A program made the translations under genes and the position numbers. A model generated the notes under the pieces. The model saw only the letters and a list, made by a program, of their open reading frames with translations, searched no databases and was not told where the DNA came from. Positions 1-10,964 of a stretch of DNA of 64,000 nucleotides are shown piece after piece (positions within the stretch are counted from its first letter, which is position 1; the number at the start of each line of letters is the position of its first letter). This DNA comes from Lysinibacillus sp. 2017 (GTDB taxonomy: Bacteria > Bacillota > Bacilli > Bacillales_A > Planococcaceae). Location: assembly GCF_003073375.1 (NCBI RefSeq), contig NZ_CP029002.1, positions 110,001 through 174,000 on the forward strand, given 5' to 3'.

Positions 1-2581
<2,581 letters not shown>

Positions 2582-2649
2582 ATTTTATTGCATAACTCAA
2601 TGAAACGTTTATCCAGTTTTGAAAGAATAAATTTTTTATCAAATTATTA

Positions 2650-2677
2650 TTGACAAATGAAATAATTTTGTTATAAT
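2650..2677 (+). promoter_or_regulatory. Consensus sigma-A promoter inside the 23S-5S spacer
   Basis: The spacer between 23S and 5S contains TTGACA (2650-2655), a 16-base gap and TATAAT (2672-2677). Both hexamers match the vegetative consensus perfectly. The -10 ends 26 bases before the 5S gene, so transcription from here would give an extra 5S precursor independent of the operon promoters. Activity is inferred from sequence only. Confidence 0.6.
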
Positions 2678-2703
2678 AATAAATGTCTTTCAAATAAATA
2701 ATA

Positions 2704-2820
<117 letters not shown>

Positions 2821-2826
2821 AAAAGT

Positions 2827-2857
2827 AAAACCACTGAATTCTCAGTGGTTTTTTTTA
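2827..2857 (+). terminator. Terminator of the rRNA operon
   Basis: AACCACTGA (2829-2837) pairs with TCAGTGGTT (2842-2850) and is followed by a run of T. It lies seven bases after the 5S gene. Confidence 0.9.
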
Positions 2858-2879
2858 TGGTTATAAATTTTAGACTCTT

Positions 2880-3551
2880 TTAAAATTCTAATATGGTACG
2901 CAAATGATTTATATACGATTGGCTAATGGGCAATTCTGTACCATCTTTTAGTTGCACGAGGAAATTTGAAGTTAAATCACGCGTAATCCCTTTTATAAAA
3001 TATATATTAATAATATAAGATCGGTGAATTCGAATAAATGTACTAGGCAAGCGTATTTGTAATTCTTTTAGTGTGACAGATGTTTTATATTGTTCGCCAT
3101 CATTATAAAACCATGTCCTTTTTTGTAAGCTTTCGATATGGGAAATTTGTTCAATAGGGACTGGTATCCAGTTCTCCTCTTGTTTGCCCGTTAAGAAATG
3201 GTATAGATTAGGGCCTTCTACTTTGAAAAGTGGAGGTAATATAACTACTAATGCACCCATCTCGCTATTGACCGTAATTGGATAGCCGATTGCATAGTAT
3301 GGTGTTTCAAAGAGCGTATTATCCATAACAGCGTCTACCTTTTGCTTTGTGTGTAAAACTTTATAGGCAATACTATCTTTAGGAACTTTGGAACCGACCT
3401 GTAGGGAAAAATTATGATGTTTAGATTGAAAATAAATGAAGGTGTCATTAACAGCAATTGCGATAGATGCATCTTCAGGAATCCAATCTTCTAAAATAAC
3501 TTTATACTGTTCTAAAGTGTTTTTACTAAATTCCACTTTATTCAAATCCAT
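2880..3551 (-). CDS. LytTR-family DNA-binding regulator
   Basis: Protein of 223 residues. The C-terminal part (about 122-221) is a LytTR DNA-binding domain: an IPVPIEQISHIES-like first strand, the FIRIHRSYIIN block and the closing KDGTELPISQSY motif are visible. The N-terminal 115 residues do not look like a receiver domain (no Asp phosphorylation site); they may be a small sensory domain that I cannot name. The start has a GAGGAGG ribosome binding site 10 bases upstream. It is transcribed away from isocitrate lyase, with about 216 bases between the two starts, so it is a plausible local regulator of glyoxylate metabolism. That target is inferred from position only. Confidence 0.85.
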   Translation of the reverse strand: MDLNKVEFSKNTLEQYKVILEDWIPEDASIAIAVNDTFIYFQSKHHNFSLQVGSKVPKDSIAYKVLHTKQKVDAVMDNTLFETPYYAIGYPITVNSEMGALVVILPPLFKVEGPNLYHFLTGKQEENWIPVPIEQISHIESLQKRTWFYNDGEQYKTSVTLKELQIRLPSTFIRIHRSYIINIYFIKGITRDLTSNFLVQLKDGTELPISQSYINHLRTILEF

Positions 3552-3767
3552 TCTAAAAAATCCTCCTCTGTATTATCCAATTTTTAGTAATTCATCCTGA
3601 TTATAATTCATTTCGTCGTGAAATAACCCTATTTTGTCTGAAAATAATGAAAATTTAAACAATCTGTTATATATTATTTTACAGCAAGTATAACTGTTAT
3701 GGAACAGGTAAATAACAATTTTCCTAACAGAATATTTTTACACATATGGGGAAGGTGGAAATGGATC

Positions 3768-5051
3768 ATGACAACTCGTCAAGAAAGAATTGAAGCTTTA
3801 AAAAAGGATTGGGAAGAAAATAAGCGTTGGGAAGGTATTGACCGTGGCTATACAGCTGAGGAGGTTGTAAAGTTACAAGGTTCATTCGTACAGGAGCAAA
3901 CATTAGCGAAAAAAGGTGCAGCGCGTTTATGGAATTCTTTACATGAAGAACCATTTATCAATGCTCTAGGTGCTTTAACAGGAAACCAAGCGGTACAACA
4001 AGTGAAGGCAGGTTTACAAGCAATCTACTTATCGGGGTGGCAAGTAGCTGCAGATGCAAACGTGGCTGGTCAAATGTATCCAGACCAATCGTTATATCCA
4101 GCAAACTCTGTACCTCAAGTTGTAAAGCGTATTAACCAAGCATTACAACGTGCTGATCAAATCGATCATGCTGAAGGTCGCGAAGATGGTTTCGACTGGT
4201 TTGCGCCAATCGTAGCTGACGCTGAAGCAGGTTTTGGTGGTCCATTAAACGTATTCGAGCTAGTTAAAGGTATGGTTGAGGCTGGAGCATCGGGCGTCCA
4301 CTTAGAAGACCAATTAGCTTCTGAGAAAAAATGCGGTCACTTAGGTGGTAAAGTATTACTTCCAACGCAAAATGCAGTTCGTAACTTAGTTGCTGCACGT
4401 TTAGCTGCTGACGTTATGGGGGTAGATACAATCTTAATCGCGCGTACAGATGCAGATGCTGCTGACATGGTAACTTCTGATATCGATCCACGTGATGCTG
4501 ACTTCTTAACTGGCGAGCGTACTCCAGAAGGCTTCTACCGTACAAAACCAGGTATTAAACAAGCAATTGCTCGTGGTTTAGCATATGCACCGTATGCAGA
4601 CTTAATCTGGTGTGAGACATCTCACCCATCATTAGAGGAAGCACGTGAATTCGCTACCGCAATCCATGAAAAATTCCCAGGGAAAATGTTAGCATATAAC
4701 TGTTCACCTTCATTTAACTGGAAATCAAAATTATCAGATGAAGAAATTGCTGAGTATCAACGTGAATTAGGAAAGCTTGGTTACAAGTTCCAATTCATTA
4801 CTTTAGCGGGTTTCCACAGCTTAAACTTCTCTATGTTCGAGCTTGCGCATGACTACAAAGACAATGGTATGGCTGCTTATTCTAAGCTTCAACAGGCTGA
4901 GTTTGCTGCAGAATCTAAAGGGTATACTGCAACGCGTCACCAACGTGAAGTGGGAACAGGATACTTTGATGACGTATCACAAACAATTTCAGGTGGTCAA
5001 TCTTCAACTACAGCAATGGCGGGTTCAACTGAATCTGAGCAATTTGTATAA
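3768..5051 (+). CDS. aceA: Isocitrate lyase
   Basis: Splits isocitrate into succinate and glyoxylate, the first step of the glyoxylate shunt. The protein has 427 residues, the usual bacterial length, and carries the family signature [13 protein letters not shown] with the catalytic cysteine at residue 189. I start at ATG 3768 ([15 protein letters not shown]), which has GGGGAAGGTGG 8-10 bases upstream; an in-frame start at 3699 would add 23 residues unlike the family. Malate synthase, the usual partner, is not adjacent; instead a glyoxylate-type aminotransferase follows 362 bases downstream. Upstream, CTGTTAT occurs twice 30 bases apart (3664 and 3694), a possible but unproven operator. Confidence 0.97.
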   Translation: MTTRQERIEALKKDWEENKRWEGIDRGYTAEEVVKLQGSFVQEQTLAKKGAARLWNSLHEEPFINALGALTGNQAVQQVKAGLQAIYLSGWQVAADANVAGQMYPDQSLYPANSVPQVVKRINQALQRADQIDHAEGREDGFDWFAPIVADAEAGFGGPLNVFELVKGMVEAGASGVHLEDQLASEKKCGHLGGKVLLPTQNAVRNLVAARLAADVMGVDTILIARTDADAADMVTSDIDPRDADFLTGERTPEGFYRTKPGIKQAIARGLAYAPYADLIWCETSHPSLEEAREFATAIHEKFPGKMLAYNCSPSFNWKSKLSDEEIAEYQRELGKLGYKFQFITLAGFHSLNFSMFELAHDYKDNGMAAYSKLQQAEFAAESKGYTATRHQREVGTGYFDDVSQTISGGQSSTTAMAGSTESEQFV

Positions 5052-5347
5052 GAAACTCATTTTTTTATCGCAGTGTTGTGGGGGATGCTCTACAAACGGG
5101 GTACTGCGTTAAGATTTTTTGAAAAACTTCCACTAGTTTATTGCTTTTTTGAAGCGCTGTTGGGGAACAAGCGTGTGAAAATAGTCGTAATGCCGAATCG
5201 ACTAATTTGTTCATTTTAAAATAGCGATGAAATTGTATAAGTACTTTCATCAATGGATTTTGGAACTTTGAACAATTCTACTACACATTTTCTAAATCGA
5301 ATTGGAAAGCGGTTTAGAACGGGAATGCCTCCCAATATATAGGAATA
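5052..5347. other. Intergenic stretch after aceA without a gene
   Basis: About 300 bases with no credible coding sequence. CGCAGT (5069-5074) and ACTGCG (5103-5108) can pair across a long loop that itself holds TTGT/ACAA, and a T run follows at 5113-5118; this may be a weak terminator for aceA. I see no riboswitch I can name. Confidence 0.4.
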
Positions 5348-5393
5348 ATGTCTTTCTAGTTTTGATGGGGCTAGAAGGGCATTTTCTGTTTTT
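5348..5393 (+). terminator. Terminator-like hairpin in the leader of the aminotransferase gene
   Basis: ATGTCTTTCTAG (5348-5359) pairs with CTAGAAGGGCAT (5371-5382) over 12 positions, two of them G-U, and is followed by TTTCTGTTTTT. It sits only 20-30 bases before the ribosome binding site of the next gene, so it is either the end of the aceA transcript or an attenuator for the aminotransferase. The short distance to the start codon favours a regulatory role, but no alternative antiterminator is obvious. Confidence 0.5.
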
Positions 5394-5413
5394 CAAAGAA
5401 AGGGGATAGTTTG

Positions 5414-6589
5414 ATGAAAAATAAAGAGTTACTACTTGTACCAGGACCTACACCAGTTGTTGATGAAATTTATGATGCGTTAGCAAGTGAAACGCGTGGT
5501 CATACGGATCCTCGTTTTGTGGAAATATTTAAAAATGCACTTGCTAACACGAAGAAACTATTTAATACAGACGGAGAAGTGTATGTTATTGCGGGTTCAG
5601 GTACACTTGCGATGGAAATGGCCATCGTGAACACAGTAGCTAAAGGCGAACGAATGTTAGTTATTAGTCATGGTTATTTTGGAGATCGTTTTACACCACT
5701 TGCCAAAGCTTTTGGTATTGAAGTCGATGTACTTCAAGCAACATGGGGCGAGCGAGTAGATATGAAGCTTATCGAAGAAATATTACAAAAAAACACCTAT
5801 AAAGCGGTAACGATTACGCATGCGGATACGTCAACAGGCGTGTCTTCAGATTTAGAGGAGCTTGTGCCAATTATAAAAGCAGCAGGTGCCCTTGTCATTG
5901 TCGATGGCGTTGTAGCAACAGCAGCACTTCAAGAAGATATGGCAAAAGTGTATGGAAACAACGAAATGTATAAAATTGATATCGTGTTAACAGGTTCTCA
6001 AAAGGCAATTGGAATTCCACCTGGTCTTGCGATTGTGGCATTTAGTCCACAAGCATTAAACGCGCGTGAACAAATGGCATCAGTACCTGCTTATTATGCT
6101 GATATACATAATTGGCGTACTATTATGACAAATCCTGCGATGTATTTTGCGACACCACCAGTAAATTTAATTTATGCATATGATAAGGCGTTAGAAATTG
6201 TATTAGAAGAAGGTATGGAGAAGCGTGAAGCACGTCATATAGCATTTGGTAAGGCGGTACGCGATGCACTTCGTAGCTATGGAATGGTTCCACTTGCTGC
6301 TGAAACAGTAGCTGCTCCAACGTTAAGCTGTATTTTATATCCTGAAGGGGTCGAGGATGCGATATTTAGAGCTAGTTTAGCAAGTCGTGGTGTTATTGTA
6401 GCGGGTGCTCTAGCACATTTAGCAGGCAAGGCATTCCGAATTGGGCATATGGGGAATACGACTGCAGCAATGTTAGAGCAAGCAATTATTGCTATTGGTG
6501 AAGCGTTACAAGAGCAAAATCAATCTGTTGATATTGATGAGGCAGTACGACTGTTTTCTGAGCAAATTGGACAGTCTGTACGAGAATAA
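5414..6589 (+). CDS. Class V aminotransferase, alanine/serine-glyoxylate type
   Basis: PLP enzyme of 391 residues in the alanine-glyoxylate / serine-pyruvate / PucG group. It opens with the typical LLVPGPTPV motif. The Schiff-base lysine is K197 in TGSQKAIGIPPG, and IAGSGTLAME near residue 60 is the cofactor phosphate-binding region. Family members move an amino group from alanine, serine or ureidoglycine to glyoxylate, giving glycine. Lying just after isocitrate lyase it probably consumes the glyoxylate made there; this is inference. ATG 5414 lies 8 bases after AAAGGGG; TTG 5411 is also possible. The exact amino donor cannot be told from sequence. Confidence 0.9.
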   Translation: MKNKELLLVPGPTPVVDEIYDALASETRGHTDPRFVEIFKNALANTKKLFNTDGEVYVIAGSGTLAMEMAIVNTVAKGERMLVISHGYFGDRFTPLAKAFGIEVDVLQATWGERVDMKLIEEILQKNTYKAVTITHADTSTGVSSDLEELVPIIKAAGALVIVDGVVATAALQEDMAKVYGNNEMYKIDIVLTGSQKAIGIPPGLAIVAFSPQALNAREQMASVPAYYADIHNWRTIMTNPAMYFATPPVNLIYAYDKALEIVLEEGMEKREARHIAFGKAVRDALRSYGMVPLAAETVAAPTLSCILYPEGVEDAIFRASLASRGVIVAGALAHLAGKAFRIGHMGNTTAAMLEQAIIAIGEALQEQNQSVDIDEAVRLFSEQIGQSVRE

Positions 6590-6595
6590 ATGACA

Positions 6596-6634
6596 AGAAG
6601 GCAAAGCGTAATTTTTATATGCTCTGCCTTCTTT
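6596..6634. terminator. Bidirectional terminator between convergent genes
   Basis: GAAGGCA at 6597-6603 pairs with TGCCTTC at 6625-6631, extended by AGC/GCT on the loop side. It separates the aminotransferase from the converging Sel1 gene and ends one base before the latter's stop codon. Confidence 0.8.
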
Positions 6635-8554
6635 CTATAGTTCTTGTTCAATTGACTTTTTTAGCCAACGTGTTGCTTCGGTATAATCTTGTGCAACACC
6701 GAGTCCTTTTTTATACAGCATGCCAAGCTGGAACTGTGCTTTTACATGTCCTTGTTGTGCAGCAATGCGATACCACTTGGCTGCTTCTTTATAATCTTGT
6801 GGGGTTCCTTCGCCATTCGCATGCATTTGTGCGAGTTGGAACTGCGCTCTTGTATGTCCTTTAGTTGCAGCAATTTGAATCCATTTAATTGCTTCTGAGA
6901 AGTCTTTTGTAACACCAAGGCCTTTGTCGAAAATATTACCAAGCATGTATTGTGCTTCGATATGCCCTTGTTCAGCAGCTAAACGGTAGCAATGACGAGC
7001 CTCATCATAGTTGACTATAGTGCCAAGCCCATTTTCATATAATAATCCAAGCTGATATTCTGCTTCGGGATCATTTTGCGTTGTGGCAGTGCGGAACCAT
7101 TTAAGTGCTTCTGTGTAATTTGGTAGATTTTGTTCATCGCCTAAAGCTAGTTTACCGAGTTTTTGCTGTGCTTTTACATGATTATGGATGGCAGCACGTT
7201 TTAGCCATTTGATCGCCGTTTCACGATGGCCCTCTTGTAAATAAAGTGTACCGAGGTCATAATTTGCACTAATATGCTCATTGGCGGCTGCTTTTAATAG
7301 CCATTCAATGGCCTCTGTATTCGCGGTTTTCGTATTTTGTTGCTTGTAAATGAGACCAAGTGAATATTGTGCATTCGTATGTCCATGGTTAGCTGCAAGC
7401 GTAAGCCACTTAATGGTTTCATTTTCACTCTTTTCAATGCCTTGTCCTGTTTTATAAAGAAGTGCTAATTGAAACTGGGCATTCGTATGATTTTGGATTG
7501 CGGCAGATAAAAACCAACAAGCAGAATGTTCGAAGGATTGTTCAACACCGCGTCCTTTTGAATATAAGTAGCCGAGATTGTATTGTGCACTCGCGTCTCC
7601 AGCTTTTGCTGCTTCGAAAAAAAGGGCAGCTGCTTTTTCATAACTCTGTTCGACGCCTTTACCATCATGATATAAAAAGCCGAGGTTGTTAAGGGCACTT
7701 GTATTGCCTTGCTTAGCGGCAGTTTCGTACCACTTAGCTGCGAGTTCAAAGTTTTGTTCGACCCCATCCCCCTGGTTATACAAAGAGCCAAGGTTATACT
7801 GCGCATCGGCATTGCCAGCAAGTGCTGCTTTTTTATAGAGCTCCGCTGCTTTTGGCTCATTTTGCTCGATGCCTTTACCAAGTTGATACAACACACCAAG
7901 TGCATATTGCGCATTTGAATCGTTTTGTTCGGCGGCTAATGCATACCATTTTGCCGCTTCTTTATAATTTTTTCGTACGCCTTGCCCGTGATTATAAAGG
8001 ACCCCTAGGTTATATTGGGCGCTACGGTTACCTTCTTCAGCGGCTATTAAAAACCATTTTGCAGCATCTTCATAATCATGCGCAGCAAAATCAAAGTTAT
8101 CAAATGATGTTGGTGAAGGCAGTTCTTCAAGATCAAATAATGCCGCTTTATTGAGTTTTTCGCCTTTTGTTAAGTGTTTAATATACCAATCAGTAAGGTC
8201 AATTAAATAATCCACGACCATTTTCGCTACTTTTGTATCAATCATATTATTCGGATGTATGGATGACATTTTTTGAATTAAATTCATCAATAAATACATA
8301 CGACGCGGTTTTATTTTTCCGATAAAGTTTTTGTTATTTAGGAGTGTTCGTACTTCACTTTTTGTACTATCTTTTCGCATTTCCTTTGCATATAAATCTC
8401 GTACAATAATGCTTAATGCTTGGTTGGCTTTTTTTAAAGATAGTGTTGGATTTGAAATCGTATAACGTGCGGCACCTTGCAAAGCCTCAGTTAAAGGTCG
8501 ATGTGTTTCTGGAATGGCATTGCAAAGGTTTGTAAGTAAGTCACGGTTCATCAT
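6635..8554 (-). CDS. Sel1-repeat (TPR-like) protein
   Basis: Protein of about 639 residues. After an N-terminal region of about 160 residues that I do not recognise come thirteen consecutive Sel1 repeats of about 36 residues (pattern AQYxLGxLYxxGxGVxxxxxEAAKWYxxAA) reaching the C terminus; repeats 7 and 8 are slightly shortened. Sel1 repeats form a superhelical scaffold for protein binding. There is no signal peptide, so it is probably cytoplasmic. I prefer the ATG at 8554 (GGAGTG about 8 bases upstream) over the one at 8575. A perfect 12-base palindrome lies about 75 bases upstream (8628-8639). Partners and role are unknown. Confidence 0.88.
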   Translation of the reverse strand: MMNRDLLTNLCNAIPETHRPLTEALQGAARYTISNPTLSLKKANQALSIIVRDLYAKEMRKDSTKSEVRTLLNNKNFIGKIKPRRMYLLMNLIQKMSSIHPNNMIDTKVAKMVVDYLIDLTDWYIKHLTKGEKLNKAALFDLEELPSPTSFDNFDFAAHDYEDAAKWFLIAAEEGNRSAQYNLGVLYNHGQGVRKNYKEAAKWYALAAEQNDSNAQYALGVLYQLGKGIEQNEPKAAELYKKAALAGNADAQYNLGSLYNQGDGVEQNFELAAKWYETAAKQGNTSALNNLGFLYHDGKGVEQSYEKAAALFFEAAKAGDASAQYNLGYLYSKGRGVEQSFEHSACWFLSAAIQNHTNAQFQLALLYKTGQGIEKSENETIKWLTLAANHGHTNAQYSLGLIYKQQNTKTANTEAIEWLLKAAANEHISANYDLGTLYLQEGHRETAIKWLKRAAIHNHVKAQQKLGKLALGDEQNLPNYTEALKWFRTATTQNDPEAEYQLGLLYENGLGTIVNYDEARHCYRLAAEQGHIEAQYMLGNIFDKGLGVTKDFSEAIKWIQIAATKGHTRAQFQLAQMHANGEGTPQDYKEAAKWYRIAAQQGHVKAQFQLGMLYKKGLGVAQDYTEATRWLKKSIEQEL

Positions 8555-8627
8555 ATACGTATGCACTCCATTCATGATTATTCCACTTTTTAGTAAGTAT
8601 ACTTTTTATCGGAAGAAATGAAATAAA

Positions 8628-8639
8628 GTGAACGTTCAC
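8628..8639. promoter_or_regulatory. Perfect palindrome GTGAACGTTCAC, possible operator
   Basis: A 12-base perfect inverted repeat in the 166-base gap between the Sel1 gene start and the end of the alarmone synthetase gene. Its position 74 bases before the Sel1 start codon fits a repressor site (TetR-type operators often look like this). No cognate regulator is adjacent. Confidence 0.35.
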
Positions 8640-8720
8640 GGTCTTTTTATGCATTTTATCTGTATATATTATTGTAGAAATAATGATATATTTGCAAATT
8701 AGAGAAGCCATCTTTTTCAT

Positions 8721-9416
8721 TTATGCTTTTATGTTAAATGATAAAAATTCACGGATGTATTTATCTATATTTTCTTCTTTCGTATCATCGAGTTCTTTTA
8801 ATATATTAATTTCTTTATTAAGTTCAGCCATTTTATTATCTAATGCGGCCGCTTGATCGGCTGCTTCCTTTAATCCTTGGTTAATATGTTGTGGAACTTC
8901 TTTATTGTATTTGTAGTAGATTTTATGTTCTAAACTTGCCCAGAAGTCCATTGCAATCGTACGGATTTGTAGTTCAACAAATACATGACGAATCCCCTCA
9001 GATAAGAAAATAGGGATTTTCACAATCAAATGTAAGCTACGATAGCCATTGCCTTTTGGTTTTTTAATATAATCTTTTTTATCGATAAGGATAATGTCAC
9101 TTTGCTTACATAACATTTCTGCGACACGATAAATATCTTCCTCAAAAGAACAAACAATTCGAACACCTGCTATATCACGGATATGTTCTTCAATTGCTTG
9201 AATGGACCAGTCTAACTCCTTTTTTTCCATCTTCTTTAAAATGCTTTTCGGGTTTTTTACGCGGGTTTTTACATGCTCAATTGGGCTATACTCGTGAATT
9301 AAACGAAATTCTTCTTCTAAAATTGATATTTTCGTACTAATTTCATCGATAGCGAATTTATAACTTAAAAGGGTTTTGGCGATTTCTTTTTTTCCATCTA
9401 AATTGAATTTGTTCAT
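8721..9416 (-). CDS. relP: Small alarmone synthetase, RelP/YwaC type
   Basis: GTP pyrophosphokinase of 231 residues that makes (p)ppGpp (or pGpp) from ATP and GDP/GTP, without a hydrolase domain or the regulatory TGS/ACT domains of long RelA. Motifs seen: HIRDIAGVRIVCSF (about residues 80-93), the substrate-binding GNGYRSLHLI and ELQIRTIAMDFWASLEHKI. The wording is closer to B. subtilis YwaC (LLVYKFALDALDTKFSI, PNGYRSLHLI) than to YjbM, so I assign it to the RelP/SAS2 group. In B. subtilis ywaC is induced by cell-envelope stress; I cannot point to such a promoter here. ATG 9416 has GGAGG 7 bases upstream. Monocistronic. Confidence 0.92.
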   Translation of the reverse strand: MNKFNLDGKKEIAKTLLSYKFAIDEISTKISILEEEFRLIHEYSPIEHVKTRVKNPKSILKKMEKKELDWSIQAIEEHIRDIAGVRIVCSFEEDIYRVAEMLCKQSDIILIDKKDYIKKPKGNGYRSLHLIVKIPIFLSEGIRHVFVELQIRTIAMDFWASLEHKIYYKYNKEVPQHINQGLKEAADQAAALDNKMAELNKEINILKELDDTKEENIDKYIREFLSFNIKA

Positions 9417-9583
9417 GTGTAATCCTCCATAAATTTGAGTGTATATATATTAGTATAAACTTATATTTACGTTAAAAGGTTTCGTATAAATATTTTATTG
9501 TGACAATTTTCTCTATACATTGAATTAACTGTAAATTACAGATACACTTGAATTTACTCATATATTTCAAAGGAGCTTGCGAA

Positions 9584-10321
9584 ATGGAACGAGTCATTGT
9601 CATAATTCCTGCGTTGAACCCATTGCCCGCGATTGTGGACTTTACGGAGAAATTGAAGGCGTTAGCAGTTGAAAAAGTGATTGTCATCGATGATGGTAGT
9701 GATGAAAAATATAAAAAGATATTTGAAGCGTTACATAATGCTGGTTGTATCGTTTTAGCGCATGAAAAAAACTATGGTAAAGGTCGCGCTATCAAAACGG
9801 GTATGGAATATATATTGAATACTAAGTCACGCGCCAAAGGGATTATTACAGTTGGAGCACATGGACAGCATTCAGTATTGGACGTTGAACAAATTCTTTC
9901 TAGTACAAAGATATTTTCGGACGGCATTATTTTAGGTGTGCGTGATTTTAAAAGTTCAGATTACCCTTTAGTCAATCAGCTGCAAAATCGGGCAAATTCG
10001 ATGCTGTTTGAACTGTTCTTCCATAAGCGTTTGCTTGATACGCAAACAGGACTCCGTTACATTCCAAAAGAGCATTTAACTTGGCTGTATAAGGTAAAGG
10101 GGGAATCATTCCGCTACGATACGAACATGCTAGTCGAAGCGATTAAGAGGAAAGTTTCTCTTTATGAAGTACCAGTTGGTCATGCAAAACTGCGAAAAAA
10201 TTCAATTATTTATTATGATGAAGTTCTAAACTCATCTAAAATCATGCATCAAATTTGGGTGAATTTTATAAGAGCTGGCTATACTAAAAATGAAACTTTT
10301 TCTAAACGCAAACGTAAATAA
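9584..10321 (+). CDS. GT2-family glycosyltransferase (dolichol-phosphate-mannose-synthase-like)
   Basis: Protein of 245 residues with a GT-A fold. VIVIIPALNP at the start, KVIVIDDGSD (residues 31-40), and HEKNYGKGRAIKTGME (60-75) are typical of polyprenyl-phosphate glycosyltransferases, as is DTQTGLRYIP later on. No C-terminal membrane segments are present, so it would work at the inner face of the membrane as a peripheral enzyme. Oddity: the metal-binding motif that normally reads DADGQH reads GAHGQH (91-96), so both acidic residues are gone. Start ATG 9584 has AAGGAG 8 bases upstream; an earlier in-frame ATG at 9548 lacks a site. Confidence 0.85.
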   Translation: MERVIVIIPALNPLPAIVDFTEKLKALAVEKVIVIDDGSDEKYKKIFEALHNAGCIVLAHEKNYGKGRAIKTGMEYILNTKSRAKGIITVGAHGQHSVLDVEQILSSTKIFSDGIILGVRDFKSSDYPLVNQLQNRANSMLFELFFHKRLLDTQTGLRYIPKEHLTWLYKVKGESFRYDTNMLVEAIKRKVSLYEVPVGHAKLRKNSIIYYDEVLNSSKIMHQIWVNFIRAGYTKNETFSKRKRK

Positions 10322-10373
10322 AGTGAAACTTCAATTCATATGAGTGAGGAACCCCCACGGATTAGTAGCCTTC

Positions 10374-10416
10374 ACCAATCGAGCTTTTACGGGCGGGGAT
10401 ATCCCGTCGTATTGGT
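10374..10416 (+). repeat. Nested inverted repeat of unknown origin
   Basis: ACCAAT (10374-10379) pairs with ATTGGT (10411-10416) and encloses ACGGG (10389-10393) with CCCGT (10403-10407); TTCGATTTTTT follows. The surrounding 210 bases between the glycosyltransferase and the DUF1232 gene are richer in GC than usual intergenic DNA here. It may be the terminator of the glycosyltransferase gene or the structured end of a decayed mobile element. Confidence 0.4.
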
Positions 10417-10532
10417 TTCGATTTTTTAAGCTTTGAGCTGGGCGTATTACTGAATGTTAACGCTGAGATAAATTACTACAGGTTAATGGAGTCGGTCTTT
10501 ACGCATTTTAAGTCGTTGAAAGGGGAATTGTT

Positions 10533-10916
10533 ATGAAAGAACAATACAATTTCGATAAAATGATTACAGGAAAAGAAAAACATTATACCGATAAAAAGTT
10601 TTTAAATAAATTTAAACGTTTTGGTGGGGGGCTTGGCTATAAAGCATTGCATGCGGCAGCCACGTTGTTTGTTGCTTTAAAAAGTCCAGATATGCCAAAA
10701 TCCAATAAAATCATTGTGTTAGCAGCGCTTGGGTATTTTATTTTGCCTTTTGATTTAATCGTAGACTTCTTACCACTTGCGGGTTTGACGGATGATGCAT
10801 TCGTTATGTTAACGGCACTTGGGAAAGTGTATTTATCCATTACAGATGACATGAAACAAGATGCTAAAAATTTAATTGATTCTAGATTTGGAAATCAAGA
10901 GAAATCAGAAGAGTAA
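10533..10916 (+). CDS. DUF1232 (YkvA-like) membrane-associated protein
   Basis: Protein of 127 residues. The segment from about 55 to 105 (SPDMPKSNKIIVLAALGYFILPFDLIVDFLP and on) is a DUF1232 domain, recognised by the ALGYFILPFDLIVDFLP core. Members are small proteins with one or two hydrophobic helices; no biochemical function is established. Start ATG has AAAGGGG 8 bases upstream. It stands alone between the inverted-repeat region and a strong terminator. Confidence 0.85.
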   Translation: MKEQYNFDKMITGKEKHYTDKKFLNKFKRFGGGLGYKALHAAATLFVALKSPDMPKSNKIIVLAALGYFILPFDLIVDFLPLAGLTDDAFVMLTALGKVYLSITDDMKQDAKNLIDSRFGNQEKSEE

Positions 10917-10922
10917 ATAAAA

Positions 10923-10964
10923 AAGGCGGAGATGTTGAATGACAACGTCTCCGCCTTAATTTTA
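10923..10964. terminator. Bidirectional terminator between convergent genes
   Basis: A 15-base stem: AAGGCGGAGATGTTG (10923-10937) with CAACGTCTCCGCCTT (10943-10957), one G-U, five-base loop, flanked by A and T runs. It serves the DUF1232 gene and the converging kinase gene. Confidence 0.9.

Noticed and set aside
6635-8575. Sel1 protein as a secreted effector
   Set aside because: The N terminus (MMNRDLLTNL) has no signal peptide and no secretion genes are nearby.
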